DNA from: Muscardinus avellanarius | Lineage: Eukaryota; Chordata; Mammalia; Rodentia; Gliridae | Assembly (NCBI GenBank): GCA_963383645.1 | Contig: OY726571.1 | Coordinates: forward strand, 21,751,599-21,815,598 | Direction: 5' to 3' | DNA: 64,000 nucleotides | Shown: positions 10,920-21,710 of the stretch, piece by piece | Numbering within the stretch: the stretch's first letter is position 1 | Layout of the letters: every line of letters starts with the position of its first letter | The notes under the pieces: model-generated | What the model was told of the DNA's origin: nothing | The model's database searches: none | The model's input: only the letters and a program-made list of their open reading frames with translations | Program-made: the position numbers and the translations under genes

Positions 10920-11515
10920 TTATAGTCGGGAGTCATTGAACACATGATACCCTTAAATTTCTGAGACTGGCTGATCTCAATTAGCTTAACATTCTCTAGT
11001 TCCACCCATTTTCCTGCATATAACATAATTTTGTTCTTTTTTATATCTGTGTAAATTCCACCGTGTGTTCATATCACATTTCCTTTATCCATTCATCCAT
11101 TGACAGACACCTAGGTTGGTTCCATAATTTGGCTATTGTGACTTGTGCTACAATAAAAATGGATATGCACGTGTGACTACAGTATTCTGACTTTCTTTTG
11201 AAAAAAAATCAATACGCTGTATAACTGAGTAATGTGGCAGTTCCATTTTTAGTCTTTTGAGGAACCTCCAGACCAATCTCCATGGTGGTTGTACTAATTT
11301 ACTATCCCTCCAACAGTGTGTAAGAGCTCCCATCTCCCCACATCCTCACCAGCATTCACTGTTGTTGGTATTCTTGATGATTGCCGTTCTCACTGGAGTT
11401 AGATGGAATCTCCGTGCAATTCTGATTTGCCTTTCCCTGGTTGCTACTGATGTTGAACGTTCTTCCATATACTTCCTGGCCACTTTTTTGTTTTGAGAAG
11501 TGTCTATTCAAGATG
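10920..11515 (-). mobile_element. LINE-1 fragment (3' part of ORF2)
   Basis: The complement matches the conserved end of LINE-1 ORF2. Landmarks on the plus strand are CAATCTCCATGGTGGTTGTA (11275), the region around CTCACTGGAGTTAGATGGAA (11391) and TTTTGAGAAGTGTCTATTCA (11491). The copy is truncated at both ends and carries stops and indels, so it is dead. It covers only the C-terminal segment and adjoining 3' sequence. Confidence 0.92.
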
Positions 11516-11670
11516 CTTTTGGGCTTTCACTTTTAAGTTAGAACAGTATGGTAAGGCAAGGTCGATGTGTGGTTGTAGTTTTTCAAGTGGATATTGGACA
11601 GAAGAAATTAACTTGATTTGCTAATAGAATTTATCTTATATAATAGGATTATCTATGCTGAGTTTTTTTT

Positions 11671-11891
11671 GTTGTTGTTTTTTGTTTCTTTGGTGGTACT
11701 GGGCATGGAACCCAGGGACTTTCTACCTCCGGGCTATACTCCCAGACCTATTTTATATTTTATTTGGAAAAAGGGTCTCACTAAGTTGCCGAGAGCCTCA
11801 CTAAGTAGCTGAGGCTGGCTTCGAACCTGTGCGATCCTCCTGTCTCAGCTTCCCAAGCGTGGGGATTACAAGTGTGCGCCACCACGCCTGG
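11671..11891 (-). repeat. B1-dID SINE (intermediate subfamily)
   Basis: Flanked by the duplication CTATGCTGAGTTTTTTT (11653-11669 and 11892-11908), so both boundaries are exact. Confidence 0.93.
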
Positions 11892-11938
11892 CTATGCTGA
11901 GTTTTTTTAAATATATGGTTTATAATACCTCCCAGCAG

Positions 11939-11942
<4 letters not shown>

Positions 11943-11990
<48 letters not shown>
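11943..11990. repeat. (AC)n microsatellite
   Basis: Pure run of about 24 units. Confidence 0.97.
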
Positions 11991-11993
<3 letters not shown>

Positions 11994-12080
11994 ATGATTT
12001 GGACCAATTTCCAGGATCATCTTTGTTCATTTGTCTTTAATTTTCATTTGTTGTCCTTTTAGGTTGATTTTTTAGGGGGC

Positions 12081-12416
12081 GGGGTATTGGGGCTGGAACC
12101 CAGGAGCATTCTACCTCCAAGCTACAACCCCAGCCCTATTTTTATTCTTTATTTTGAAACAGGGTCTCACTGAGTTGCAAAGGGCCTCACTCAGTAGCTG
12201 AGGCTGTCTGCGAACCCCGATCCTCCTGTCTCAGCCTCCCAAATGCTGGGATTACAAGCGTGCGCCACCACAACCGGCTTTATTCTTTATTTTGAAACAG
12301 GGTCTCACTGAGTTGCAAAGGGCCTCACTCAGTAGCTAAGGCTGTCCTCAAACCGCGATCCTCCTGTCTCAGCCTCAAAAATGCTGGGATTACAAGCGTG
12401 CGCCACCACCCTGGCT
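12081..12416 (-). repeat. trimeric SINE: ID half plus two 7SL halves
   Basis: One ID half is followed by two consecutive linker+7SL units of 138 bp each, 12141-12278 and 12279-12416. The first ~60 bp of the units are identical, including a shared non-consensus CACTCAGTAGCT. This points to a tandem duplication inside one SINE rather than two insertions. Confidence 0.85.
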
Positions 12417-13749
12417 TGTTCTTTTAGTTTTCAACCACCTATGTCTCACTGTTGTCACCTTATGAAAACGAGAAGGAAATGACTGAAAGGATTGCCTTCT
12501 CCCATTCCACACTCCTTGCCCAAACAATCAGAAAGCTGAGCAAATGCTTTATCCCAAGTTAAATGTGCAGATTTGAAACCGCAGGTCTCTGAGCCAAAGT
12601 GCACTGAAAGTGAAGGTTGAGACGGAAGTCCTAAAGCTGACCTTCTGCCAAACCCCCAGCCAGGCCAGGGGGAATCCCACGAGGGCAGCTCTGGGGACAT
12701 AAAAGTTTATTGCATATTTGTTCTCTGCCCCTTTGATCTCACTTTAAAACCATAGAACTCTCAGCTTTCGGTGAGGGAGATGCAAAAAAACACATCTAGG
12801 GAAGGCTGTGGATCAGAATCTTCACTGAGCAGGAGCGAGTGGAGGATTCTTGGCCAAAATTAGCAGAAATTCTCACTGGTGCCTCGACAGATAGTAGTCT
12901 TCGCAATTCTGGGACTTGTCCAAGGTGATAGCTAAGACATAGCCACACTTCCCACGCTTTGTGCATAAAAACGTTAAGGTTGAAGACAGGAAGCTACCCA
13001 GCGTGTGCATCAGTGTCTTAACCCCTCTTGGGTTTCAGCACTGACAAGCAGAACCTGGTCCAGGTGTGAGCTTCTTTGCTGGCACCCGGAGTAAGAAGTA
13101 GGCCGACACAGAGATGGCCGATCTAACGGATTAGCTTGTGGCTTCCTTTGGAGAGTAACGGAAGCAGTGATCTTTCCTGCGTACTCAGCCTTCCCGGTCT
13201 ACATGTAAATCACAGGATGGGTGATTCCTCCTGTGGCTGGGCGATTCCTCCCATGGCTGGGCTCCACTGGGGGTAGCAGTCACTGGTACTTACCGTTTAT
13301 TCTTTCTGTGCTTAAATCATAAAATCGCACAAACTTCAGGAACTGTCATTTAAAAACCCATCAGATGAGTCCCTTCATTGTGGAAACAAGAAAGTTTCAG
13401 AGCTCCACAGATAATGACACAGACCATAATTCCTAGCTCTCATCTTGGAACTCTCTTTAGTAGTCACGTTGCAGCCTGAGAAACCCCTGTCACAGGTCAT
13501 GTGACATGACTGCTACTGCCCCGAATGGCCCCTTGACATAGGAATGAGCAAAGGACAAACTCCAAGAAAGGCAACGTTAAATTACGGAATTCTGGGATTT
13601 CCCCTACACACGTGCTTTTTGGAACATTTTTTTCCCAGATCCATAGAAACGTTGGCCTGTCGCCCTCTCCGAAACTGATGACGTTATGGCTGTGTTTGCC
13701 CAGAAAGATGGCTACAGTATATTCACAGGTTACCAAAAACAATAAGTTA
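12417..13749. other. unique block
   Basis: No gene recognised. 13340-13450 may hold a MIR remnant. Contains two near copies of a short TGGCTGGGCGATTCCTCC-like unit near 13215-13260. Confidence 0.45.
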
Positions 13750-13960
13750 GCCGGGCATGATGGTGCACACCGGTAATCCCAGTACTTGGAAAGCTGAGAC
13801 AGGAGGATCAAAAGTTCAAGGACAGCCTCAGCAATGTACTGAGATTCTCAGCAACTTAAATGAGACCCTATTTCAAGATAAAAAATAAAATGGGGCTGGA
13901 GATACAGCTCAGAGGTAGAATATACCCCTGGGTTTACTCTCCAGCACTACCAAAAACAAG
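13750..13960 (+). repeat. B1-dID SINE
   Basis: Full-length older copy bounded by similar AAAAACAATAAGTTA / AAAAACAAGAGTTA flanks. Confidence 0.9.
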
Positions 13961-14624
13961 AGTTACGGAATCACAAGTAAACAATGATCTAATCTATGTT
14001 TTAATATGTGTTTAAATATACATACAAAAGTCTGGAAAAGTATTCTCTAGACAGTTAACAATGTTTATCTCTCAGAATAGAATTACAGGGACACATTTGC
14101 TTTTGTTTTATTGCGTGAATATTTTACAGACATCACTTTTCATCTAAAAATCAATAAAGATGTTTATTGGAGTAGTAGAGAGAGAATCTGGTTTAGGACT
14201 ATGCATCTAGAAACCATAGGGTAGGTATCAATAATGAAGGTAGACATAAAGTTACTAACCATTAAATGAGCAGTCTGCTGGCTATTCATATATAGCTGGC
14301 ATTTATTGGCATTTGTGTGGCACCTGCAGTAACAACCCATTACAATAATAGGTTTAATAACCATTTGGTATATCCGTTCATTCAGTTTGACAGCTTATTG
14401 TGTGTAAAAGATTTGGTCCCAGTGGTCTGGCAGAAGGAAGAGGGCAGAAGCAACTAGATACTGGGCATCACTGACCCAGAGCCAGGCATCCTTCTTAGCT
14501 GAAAGGGCAAAGAAAAATGTGAGTGATCTGAATTTAGCGCTAAACCCACAATGTTACAATTTTTTACATAAGTAATTAATTCTGGAGTTAATGAGTTTAT
14601 TTCCTCCTTTAAAACACTGCTACA
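13961..14624. other. unique AT-rich sequence
   Basis: No repeat or gene recognised. Confidence 0.5.
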
Positions 14625-14799
14625 GCTGGGCGTGGTGGCGCAGGCTTGTAATCCCCGTGCCTGGGAGGCAGAGACAGGAGGATCGTTTGAAGCCAGACGC
14701 ACGTGCTGGCTTAGGAGACCCTGTTTCCAAATAAAAATGTAAAAATGGGTCTGGGAGTGTAGCCCGGAGGTAGAAGGGCTTCCAGGAACCCTAGTACCA

Positions 14800-14848
<49 letters not shown>
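14625..14848 (+). mobile_element. B1-dID SINE, GC-rich subfamily
   Basis: Perfect duplication AAAACACTGCTACA at 14611-14624 and 14849-14862. Tail expanded to (AAAT)n at about 14802-14848. Recent insertion. Confidence 0.95.
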
Positions 14849-14850
<2 letters not shown>

Positions 14851-15094
14851 AACACTGCTACAGAAATTCCCTTGTAGAAGTTTCAGACAAGTGACTCAGG
14901 ACCTTCAATACTTCGCAGTGGAAGAGGATCAGAGGATGATAGGGTAGGGGCTGAGCGAAGAGGCCGCCAAGCCAGAGCAGACACACTTTTCACCCTGAGG
15001 GCTCCTGAGTTGGGTTACTCATTGATACACAGAAGGAAGAAAACAAATGGAAATCAGGAAACTCCCCTCCCCACCCCCTTAGGAGTAAAACGTG

Positions 15095-15200
15095 CTGAAC
15101 CAGGCCATGCTTGTAATCGCAGTGCTTGGGAGGCTGAGCCAGGAGGATCTCAGGTTGCTCAGCAACCTGTTCTAAATAAAATAAATAAAATAGGGCTAGG
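15095..15200 (+). repeat. B1-dID SINE, deleted
   Basis: Core 7SL sequence CTTGTAATCGCAGTGCTTGG and an A-rich linker remain. The middle of the 7SL half and most of the ID half are lost. Confidence 0.7.
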
Positions 15201-15448
15201 GAGGGATGGGGGGGGTGCGACATGCCATGGAATAAGTTGTGTCTTTTTATTTAAGGGCTGGGCAATCCTTCTGCACTGGTGCTGCAAATCCACAGAGTTG
15301 GCCTGTCCCCACAGCCCCACCCCTAGTCCGCAGTTTCATTCTTTTAGGGATGTTTTGGTCCCACCAGTGCGCTCACATTCCTTCCTTCCTCCTAGAATGC
15401 CCAGGAATCCTATTTATTAGACACCTCTTTTTAGTCTGCAAAAGATTT

Positions 15449-15570
15449 ACCTATTTTATATTTTTGAAACAGGGTCTCTTACGCCAGCGCGGCTGGCTTC
15501 GAACCTGCGCGATCCTCCTGTCTCCGCCTCCCAAGCGCGGGGATTACAAGCGTGCGCCACCACGCCCGGC
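15449..15570 (-). repeat. SINE with 7SL half only
   Basis: GC-rich subfamily 7SL half and linker without the ID half, bounded by CTGCAAAAGATTT repeats at 15437 and 15571. Suggests a transcript primed from the linker A-run, or a post-insertion deletion. Confidence 0.8.
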
Positions 15571-15601
15571 TGCAAAAGATTTTTTAAAAAATTAAAAACT
15601 G

Positions 15602-15790
15602 GACCCAACATTCGGGAGGCTGAGAACGGAGGATCGCGGTTCGCAGACAGCCTCAGCAACTTAGTGAGGCCCTCTGCAACTGAGTGAGACCCTGTTTCAA
15701 AATAAAGGATAATAATTTTTAAAAAAAATCGGGCAGGGGGTGTAGCTCAGAAGTAGAATGCCCCTGGGTTCCATTCTCAGTACCGAAAAA
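15602..15790 (+). repeat. B1-dID SINE, 5'-truncated
   Basis: Starts about 35 bp into the 7SL half (CATTCGGGAGGCTGAG). ID half complete, ending CTCAGTACC. Confidence 0.85.
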
Positions 15791-15899
15791 AGAAAAAAAA
15801 GAAAAAAACTGGAGCTAGAATCTTTCCGTAACGTGCAGCTAACATCTCTATTGGCCCAGAAAAGTTAAATTCTTTAATTCTTTCCCGTTTACCAAGTCT

Positions 15900-16430
15900 C
15901 CTTGAAAGCTCCAGGAAAAGCCCGATTGTAACTTGGCCGCCCCAGGAAAGGGGTTGCTACCAGAAGCGAGCTAAAGGCGGGCCGGGGTTAGGGGGCGGGG
16001 GCGGGAGCCCTCCTAACCTGGGGGCTGCTTCCCAGGCCGCGCCCCGCCCCCCGGGCTGCGCCCCGCCCGCAGCGGGACTCTTATTTTGAAGGCGGCGGCC
16101 GGGCTCCCTGAGTCACCAGGGGCGGCGTGGCGCTATATAGCCCGGTACCTGCCCGCCGCGCCGCAGACCTGCAGCGCCCACCGCCCGCCGCCCGGGTCAG
16201 CCAGCCGCGGGGCGCGGCCTGGGGACCCCAGGTAGGCGCGCGGGGGGGTTGGATTAAAGGGAGTGGAGGGCGCGGGGTGGCCGAGCCAGGGTGGGGAGTC
16301 CAGACGGGGGTGGGGTCCGCACTTTCCGCCCAGCCCCGGCCCATCCCGGAGCCCCCTCCTTCCACTGGTCTGATCCGAGCGCCGGCCTCCGAAGGCTGAG
16401 CTCCAGATGGGGACTTTTGCATCATTTCCA
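15900..16430 (+). promoter_or_regulatory. CpG island promoter
   Basis: The only strongly CpG-dense block near a core promoter in the window. GC boxes occur at 15988-16005 (GGGGGCGGGGGCGGGA) and several CCCCGCCC motifs at 16038-16072. A perfect AP-1 site TGAGTCA lies at 16109-16115 and a TATA-like CTATATAG at 16133-16140. TATA spacing predicts initiation near 16160-16170 on the plus strand. The combination of CpG island, AP-1 and TATA suggests an inducible or tissue-regulated gene; the gene itself was not identified. Confidence 0.8.
16163..16231 (+). other. predicted 5'-UTR exon 1
   Basis: Inferred first exon running from the TATA-predicted start to a donor CAG|GTAGGC at 16231/16232. It contains no ATG, so it would be non-coding, with translation starting in a later exon. 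The exact start is uncertain by about 10 bp. No other exon of this gene could be assigned with confidence. Confidence 0.5.
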
Positions 16431-16431
16431 C

Positions 16432-17310
16432 AGGGTCCCGGCCAGGAGGGGATGCTTAGCAGCCTCCGATCGTCCCTCCCCGTCTTCCAACTTCTCTGAC
16501 CCCATCCCTCGCTCGCTCTACAGAGGCCCCACGTAGAGAAAGCCGGGCTGCCAGGGATTTGGGGGGTGGGGGCTGGGAGGGGGAGATGACCTCATTCTCT
16601 GGCGGCTGGCGGGTTGGGGGAGGAGGGGTCTTACCGACCTGAATCAAGCCGGGGCCTGGCACCCTTGCGCCTCCTCTCTCTGGGATGTTCGCTCCACGTT
16701 GGCGCCCTTCCCAGAAAGTTTGATTGTGATTTTTTTTTTGGGGGGGGGGTGGGAGGCGCACGCAGTAGGTGCTACCCCTTGGGCTGCCTGGCTGTGACTG
16801 CAGGTCCCCTCGGTGGCCCCCCGGCCGCTTTGTTAGCGCGCGCGCCGGGCCCAGACGCAGATCCTAGGGGCCGCCAGACTGGCCCTCTGTAGGGGGATGT
16901 GTATTCAGAAGCCTGCGGGGACCCGAGTGGGGGAGGGGGCTTCCCAGCCTTTGCCTTTTTTAACACTAGGGGATGGCTCTGGTCTACACTCCAGAAAGGA
17001 GTTCGGTCACACTGGAGCCCAGATCCAGGTTTTGGGGGCTTTTGCTGTCACTCTAGGGACTGAAGGGGGCGCACTGGGGATGGTGGCGGGGCTCGGTGGG
17101 GTCTCCCCACCCTCCTGGGCTGGGTCTTGCACTGGAAGCAGGCCTGGACAGGCCAAGCTCGGTTTACTGGTCTTCAGGTAAAACACTCTGGCGACTGTGT
17201 GCGATGCGCGACCCCTGCAGCTTGAGAGGGCAGGTGAGGTGTCTGGGGCATCCAAAAAGCCATCCCTGAGGAAACCGCCTTTGAAAAGCTGCCCTCTCGC
17301 CCCTCCCACC
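16432..17310. other. GC-rich putative first-intron start
   Basis: GC-rich, SINE-free DNA downstream of the donor, with G-runs at 16559-16586 and 16739-16753 able to form G-quadruplexes on the plus strand. Open frames here reflect GC content, not coding. Confidence 0.5.
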
Positions 17311-17325
17311 TCCCCCCCCCCCCCC
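17311..17325. repeat. poly-C tract
   Basis: Uninterrupted C homopolymer of about 14-15 bases. Confidence 0.9.
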
Positions 17326-17528
17326 AGGCAGAAGATGGTCTAAGGGCTGTGTCAACTGTCTGGTCTGACCATGAGGACATTTTCTTGATTAATGTTATTA
17401 AGGCTTCTGTCAGAACTGGCCACTCCGCATGGGAATATTGGCTGCTCCTTTTCCAGGGATTTGGGGGTGCTCAAGGGCCCACCATTAATGTGCAAAGGCG
17501 GCATCTTGGTTTTTAAACCTCCCACCAA

Positions 17529-17755
17529 GCCGGGCATGGTGGCATACACTTGTAATCCTAGCATTTGGGAGACTGAGACAGGAGGATCGATGTTCGCAGA
17601 CAGCCTCCGCTACTACTTAGGCCCTTTGCAACTCAGTGAGACCCTGTTTCAAAATAAAGAATAAAAATTAGGGCTAGGGATGTAGCTCGGAGGTGGAATG
17701 TCCCTGGGTTCAGTCCCCAGTAGCACAATAAATAAATAATAAATAAATAAATAAA
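17529..17755 (+). repeat. B1-dID SINE with (AATA)n tail
   Basis: Full-length older-subfamily copy; CTCCCACCAA before and CTCCTACCAA after are a slightly decayed duplication. Confidence 0.92.
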
Positions 17756-18059
17756 TCTCCTACCAAAAAGCCCCCGCCTCCAGACTTTAGTAGACCTTGG
17801 TTTATCCATGTGGTTTGAGTGAAATTTTTTAGCATAGGCAGTTTATATTGGTTGATAAAGGAGATGATACAAAGTACATGTATTCCTACCACATCCTGTG
17901 ATGGAAAAGTTTATAAACTGGAAGGCAGTTAAGCAGTTAGGCCATCCTTGAACACTAAACCTATACAAGTAGACAAGAGCTAAATAATCTTTTAACTAAT
18001 TGCTTTTTAATTAATTGCTAACCTTTTTCAACTAATTGCTATCCCTCCTTTTTCCCCAG

Positions 18060-18154
18060 TGCCACACCATATCCCCTTAAGAAACCGAGCACACGCCCAC
18101 ATTGTAACCGTGGCCTTGACTGTACAATAGCTCGATGAGCTGGGTCAGGCGCGG
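18060..18154 (+). other. possible non-coding exon
   Basis: Preceded by a strong pyrimidine tract and acceptor (CCTCCTTTTTCCCCAG) and followed by a fair donor CGG|GTAGGT. 95 nt with stops in the longer frames, so at most a second 5'-UTR exon of the transcript starting at 16.16 kb. Based on splice signals alone. Confidence 0.22.
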
Positions 18155-18387
18155 GTAGGTGGTTGGAAGTAAGGTAGCTTTATTTTCTTTGTTGAAATCC
18201 ATGAATCATAAAATTCAGTTCGGACAGCTGACATGGTACAATAGCTCACCTGCTTCAGTGATGTCATAAGTTCATCGCCTCTCTGTCCCAGGTGAGGACA
18301 ATGACTTGCTAAACAATAGAGACCTGTCCTACTTACAGTAATGTGGGCATTCCTTCAGTGTATCCTATGGTCTCTAGATAGTTACTA

Positions 18388-18611
18388 GCCGGGCGTGGTG
18401 GCGCACGCTTGTAATCCCAGCATTGGGGAGGCTGAGACCTGGAGGATCACGGTTCAGCTACTTAGTGATGCCCTCTGCAACTCAGCGAGACCCAGTTTCA
18501 AAATAAAGAATAAAAAATTGGGCAGGGGGTGTAGCTCGGAGGTCAAATGCCCCTGGGTTCCATTCCCAGACCCGCAAAAAAAAAAAAAAAAAAGAAAGAA
18601 AGAAAAAAAAA
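18388..18611 (+). repeat. B1-dID SINE, AGACCC-ending variant
   Basis: The ID half reads GGAGGTCAAATGCCCCTGGG and ends CCCAGACCCGC instead of CCCAGTACC. Purine tail (AAAG). Confidence 0.92.
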
Positions 18612-19068
18612 TAGATACAGTTACTTGTTAACTTTTTAGGCTTCATAAGAAGAAAAATTGAATAGCGCTGACCACACATCATTGTGGTTGATCTTCAGAA
18701 GTTTATTGTCTTTGACAGAAAACTAGCACTTAGCATTTTTAAAAAACCTTGCTGTGCGCTGCATTTGCACCAGCTTTGAAAGAAAGTACTTGCCTCTTTT
18801 CTAAATACGTTTTCCCCAGGTTTCAGTAAAATTTTGGTGCTGCTATAGTTGAAGTAACTCTCGGCGACACAGAAAGCAGTTTCTGGAAATGACCAAGGAG
18901 TCCGGGCTGCTTAGGTGCTAAGTGCATTACTGCTTCAAGAGGACGTTTTTAATTTGTTCAAACAGTTATCTATGGTCTGGAGAACTGTTAGTTTTTGCCT
19001 TTTTTCCAGATTTCTTTCATGATCATAAGAAACTATAAAAATATGAATGACATCTCTTTTGTGTGTAT

Positions 19069-19122
19069 TTCCATAGAAACAATTTTGTATCAAAATGAAC
19101 TGCCCTTTCTCAGCACTTATTT
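19069..19122. repeat. 54-bp direct repeat, copy 1
   Basis: About 49 of 54 bases match copy 2 at 20292-20345. The core CAATTTTGTATCAAAATG contains an ATTTTG/CAAAAT inverted repeat. Confidence 0.85.
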
Positions 19123-20291
19123 CAGAAGATCCAGATAATACTTGGGTAACCCAAGTTTACTGTACTTCAGAAATTATCCACTACTACTTTACATCTTTCA
19201 AAGTAACCCTCTCCTTCAAGTAAATTGTAGAGGTAGCCACTACATATACACTTTAAAAAAATAATACGTTAAAAGTGCGCTAAACCACTTCCTGTGAATG
19301 TGCTCCGGATTCTTTATACATATTATCCCATTCCAGCAATACTGTCTTCCGATAGGCTGCAAGAAATGGGTTCTACCTGATGTAGGGAAGGTAGGGATTC
19401 TCCCCAGAATCACAATGAGATAAAACTGAAGCACTCATTTCTGTCTCCCAGATTTTTGGCCCTAGATATTCCCTTGAGTTTGCATTGATTCAAGAGATTT
19501 CTTACAGGGAAGCTCTGTATCAGAGGAGAAAGAACTAGGGCTGGTAGTGGAGAAGGGTTTCATCTAAGGAGGAGATATAATGAATAGAAAACACCAGCCC
19601 ATTGTTGTAGATGGGAGGGAAGATTACGGGAGGGGTCAGGGAATCTAAGCCCCACCGAGAGCCTAGTGACCTGCACAGTTTCCTGCTCAACTGCAAGGAC
19701 AACCTCAGGCACAGATTTCTTTCCAACAGTAAATCTGAGCTGTCTTCTTGGTTATGTGCTTGAGGGCTAACCATAATTGGTAACACAGCCATTCCAGTTA
19801 GGTGAGCTGCTCTTGCTTGTGTATCTTGGATAAGGAGTGCAGGACACTGAAATTGTGGCCTGGTTAGTTAATGTCAGCTCGGAGCCTCCCTCCCAATGCA
19901 CGGGAGCCCAGCTGCCAGAGCGCCGCCACCGTGCTAAGCGAAGCTGGTGATTTTCACGGCTTGGCACCGACTCTTGGAAGGCGTGAAGCTTATTGGATGG
20001 AAAAGGTTCTCCTGAGGGAGAAGCTGCCGTTTGCAGACAAGGTGTGTCAGCCAGAAGCAGCGAGTGGTAACCGTTTTCTGGTTTCTATTGGCAAAAGCTT
20101 TGCATTTTTTAAAATACAGAAGTGTTAAAAATAGACTCGAGAAGAGACACCAAGCCAAGGAAAAAGAATAGACATTGGAGTTGCACCAGTGAGAGGGGAA
20201 AGCAGAGAACTAACCTTTGTTAAAACGCAATTGCTAAGCAGGTCCTTCAGTTTGCACACAGTTCTCCCAGCCCGTTTCTACCTGAGGGGTA

Positions 20292-20345
20292 TTCCACAGA
20301 AGCAATTTTGTATCAAAATGAATTGCCCTTTTGCAGCACTTATTT
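20292..20345. repeat. 54-bp direct repeat, copy 2
   Basis: Same orientation as copy 1, offset by 1223 bp; flanking DNA does not align. Not a SINE or LINE segment that I recognise. Confidence 0.85.
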
Positions 20346-21266
20346 GGGTAAAGGTTTGCCTGACTTCTGGGGCTTGAGGTCATTGTCCAGGACATTCGAT
20401 GCCTCTGTGAAACCGTCCACCTCCCTGAGCAGGACAAGGCCCTCGGCTTCCAGCTGGGGTGTATTCTGAATGTGGATCTGTGAAGCTGGGAACTCTGGAC
20501 GCATGTTTTCACTGAAACTGTCACATTTAGTGGGTTGGTTCCCAGGGCAGCCCAGAGAGCACGGCTGAAGGCTTCAGCTTTATGAATAGTATCAGGGAAG
20601 GAGCCATTATATAGAACATGGGTACTGTGGGAGAATACACTCAGATCCAACTTGAACTTTTCACGGTTTTTAATAATCCCAGTGACAATGGCAAAGGAAC
20701 CTGACTTCTTTTCCATTTTAACCCTGAGGGAAAATAAGAGTATAGCAGAGATCATTTCCTTTCTGCTTTTCTTATGCTAAGAAAGACCCCACCCTGGGTC
20801 TATAGAGCAGTGGGAAGGGGCTCCTGAGAGTAGTTAGCTTTGTAGCACCCCAGGGAAAGAGAAGAGGGAGGAGAGGGCACAGGGTATCAGGAAGAAGGGG
20901 AGTCCAGCTGTCAGTCATCTCTGTGACCCAGGCTGGATGGCTTTCCATGTGAGCTGCCTCTTGACTGTCATTATTCCTTACTAAACATAATTTTTCCTGT
21001 TGAATGTAGGTCTCGACATTAACACTACTTAGCTGGATGTTCACTGTATGGAACACTACTTAGAATATGTTCAGTGTTCTTAGGTCAGGGTCAGATTTTA
21101 GATGGGATCTTTAACAGTAGAACTAAAGCGAATACACAGGCATCTTATTTTTCTTTTTTTGTTGCCGGTTTGCTGAATTCCCAAGCCAATACCAATTTGG
21201 GATTGGATAGACTTCAGGTAGACTTGGATGCTGATGTACATATTATGATTTATTCATTGATTGATA

Positions 21267-21474
21267 GTGGTACTGGGGATTGAACGCAGGGGCATTCTAC
21301 TTCTGAGCACTACCCCAAGCTCTATTTTAATGAATTATTTATTTATTTTTAGAAACAGGATCTTGTTAGGTTGTTGTGTTGTGAGTCTTCCCAGATGGCC
21401 TGTCATCGAACCTGCAATCCTTCTGTCTCAGCCTCCCAAAAACCAAAATTGTAGGTGCATACACTATGCTTAGC
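21267..21474 (-). repeat. B1-dID SINE, diverged
   Basis: Complete minus-strand dimer with many substitutions and altered 7SL half; old copy. Confidence 0.85.
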
Positions 21475-21489
21475 TATCTTATAATATTC

Positions 21490-21710
21490 TAATAAGCATA
21501 GACTGGGTACCATTTGTTGAACACTTCCTTTGTACCAGAGATTGTGCTAAAATATCTTATCTTTGATGCCATTGAATCTGGACCACAATCCATCCCCTGT
21601 AGTAAGTACGGTCAGCAGCCCCATCTTAACAGGTGGAAGCAGATTTGGACAGGGTAAGTAATTTTTCCAGAGTCACGCAGATCTGAAATGGTAGGGCTAG
21701 GACCTCATTA
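21490..21710 (-). repeat. MIR SINE fossil
   Basis: GTTGAACACTTCCTTTGTACC, then AGTCACGCAGATCTGAAATGG follow the MIR complement in order. Confidence 0.75.

Larger units (their letters stand above)
18612..21266. other. repeat-poor block, possible regulatory DNA
   Basis: About 2.6 kb with no SINE, the longest clean stretch downstream of the promoter. Holds two copies of a 54-bp sequence (19069-19122 and 20292-20345) and a 173-residue minus-strand frame (20234-20755) with no recognised domain. A good candidate for intronic enhancer DNA, by inference from repeat depletion. Confidence 0.45.

Noticed and set aside
11257..11496. 79-codon plus-strand frame
   Set aside because: Antisense to the LINE-1 ORF2 fragment.
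15010..15595. Overlapping 136- and 118-codon plus-strand frames
   Set aside because: Both run through SINE fragments; residues such as WEAEPGGSQ are translated SINE.
16081..16431. 116-codon minus-strand frame over the CpG island
   Set aside because: GC-rich DNA has few stops; the promoter and donor signals are on the opposite strand and the frame has no domain.
19140..19156. ACTTGGG-TAA-CCCAAGT perfect inverted repeat
   Set aside because: Short palindromes of this size occur by chance; no supporting context.
20234..20755. 173-codon minus-strand open frame preceded by a good acceptor-like sequence
   Set aside because: No domain recognised, no matching donor, and this length is expected by chance in 64 kb.
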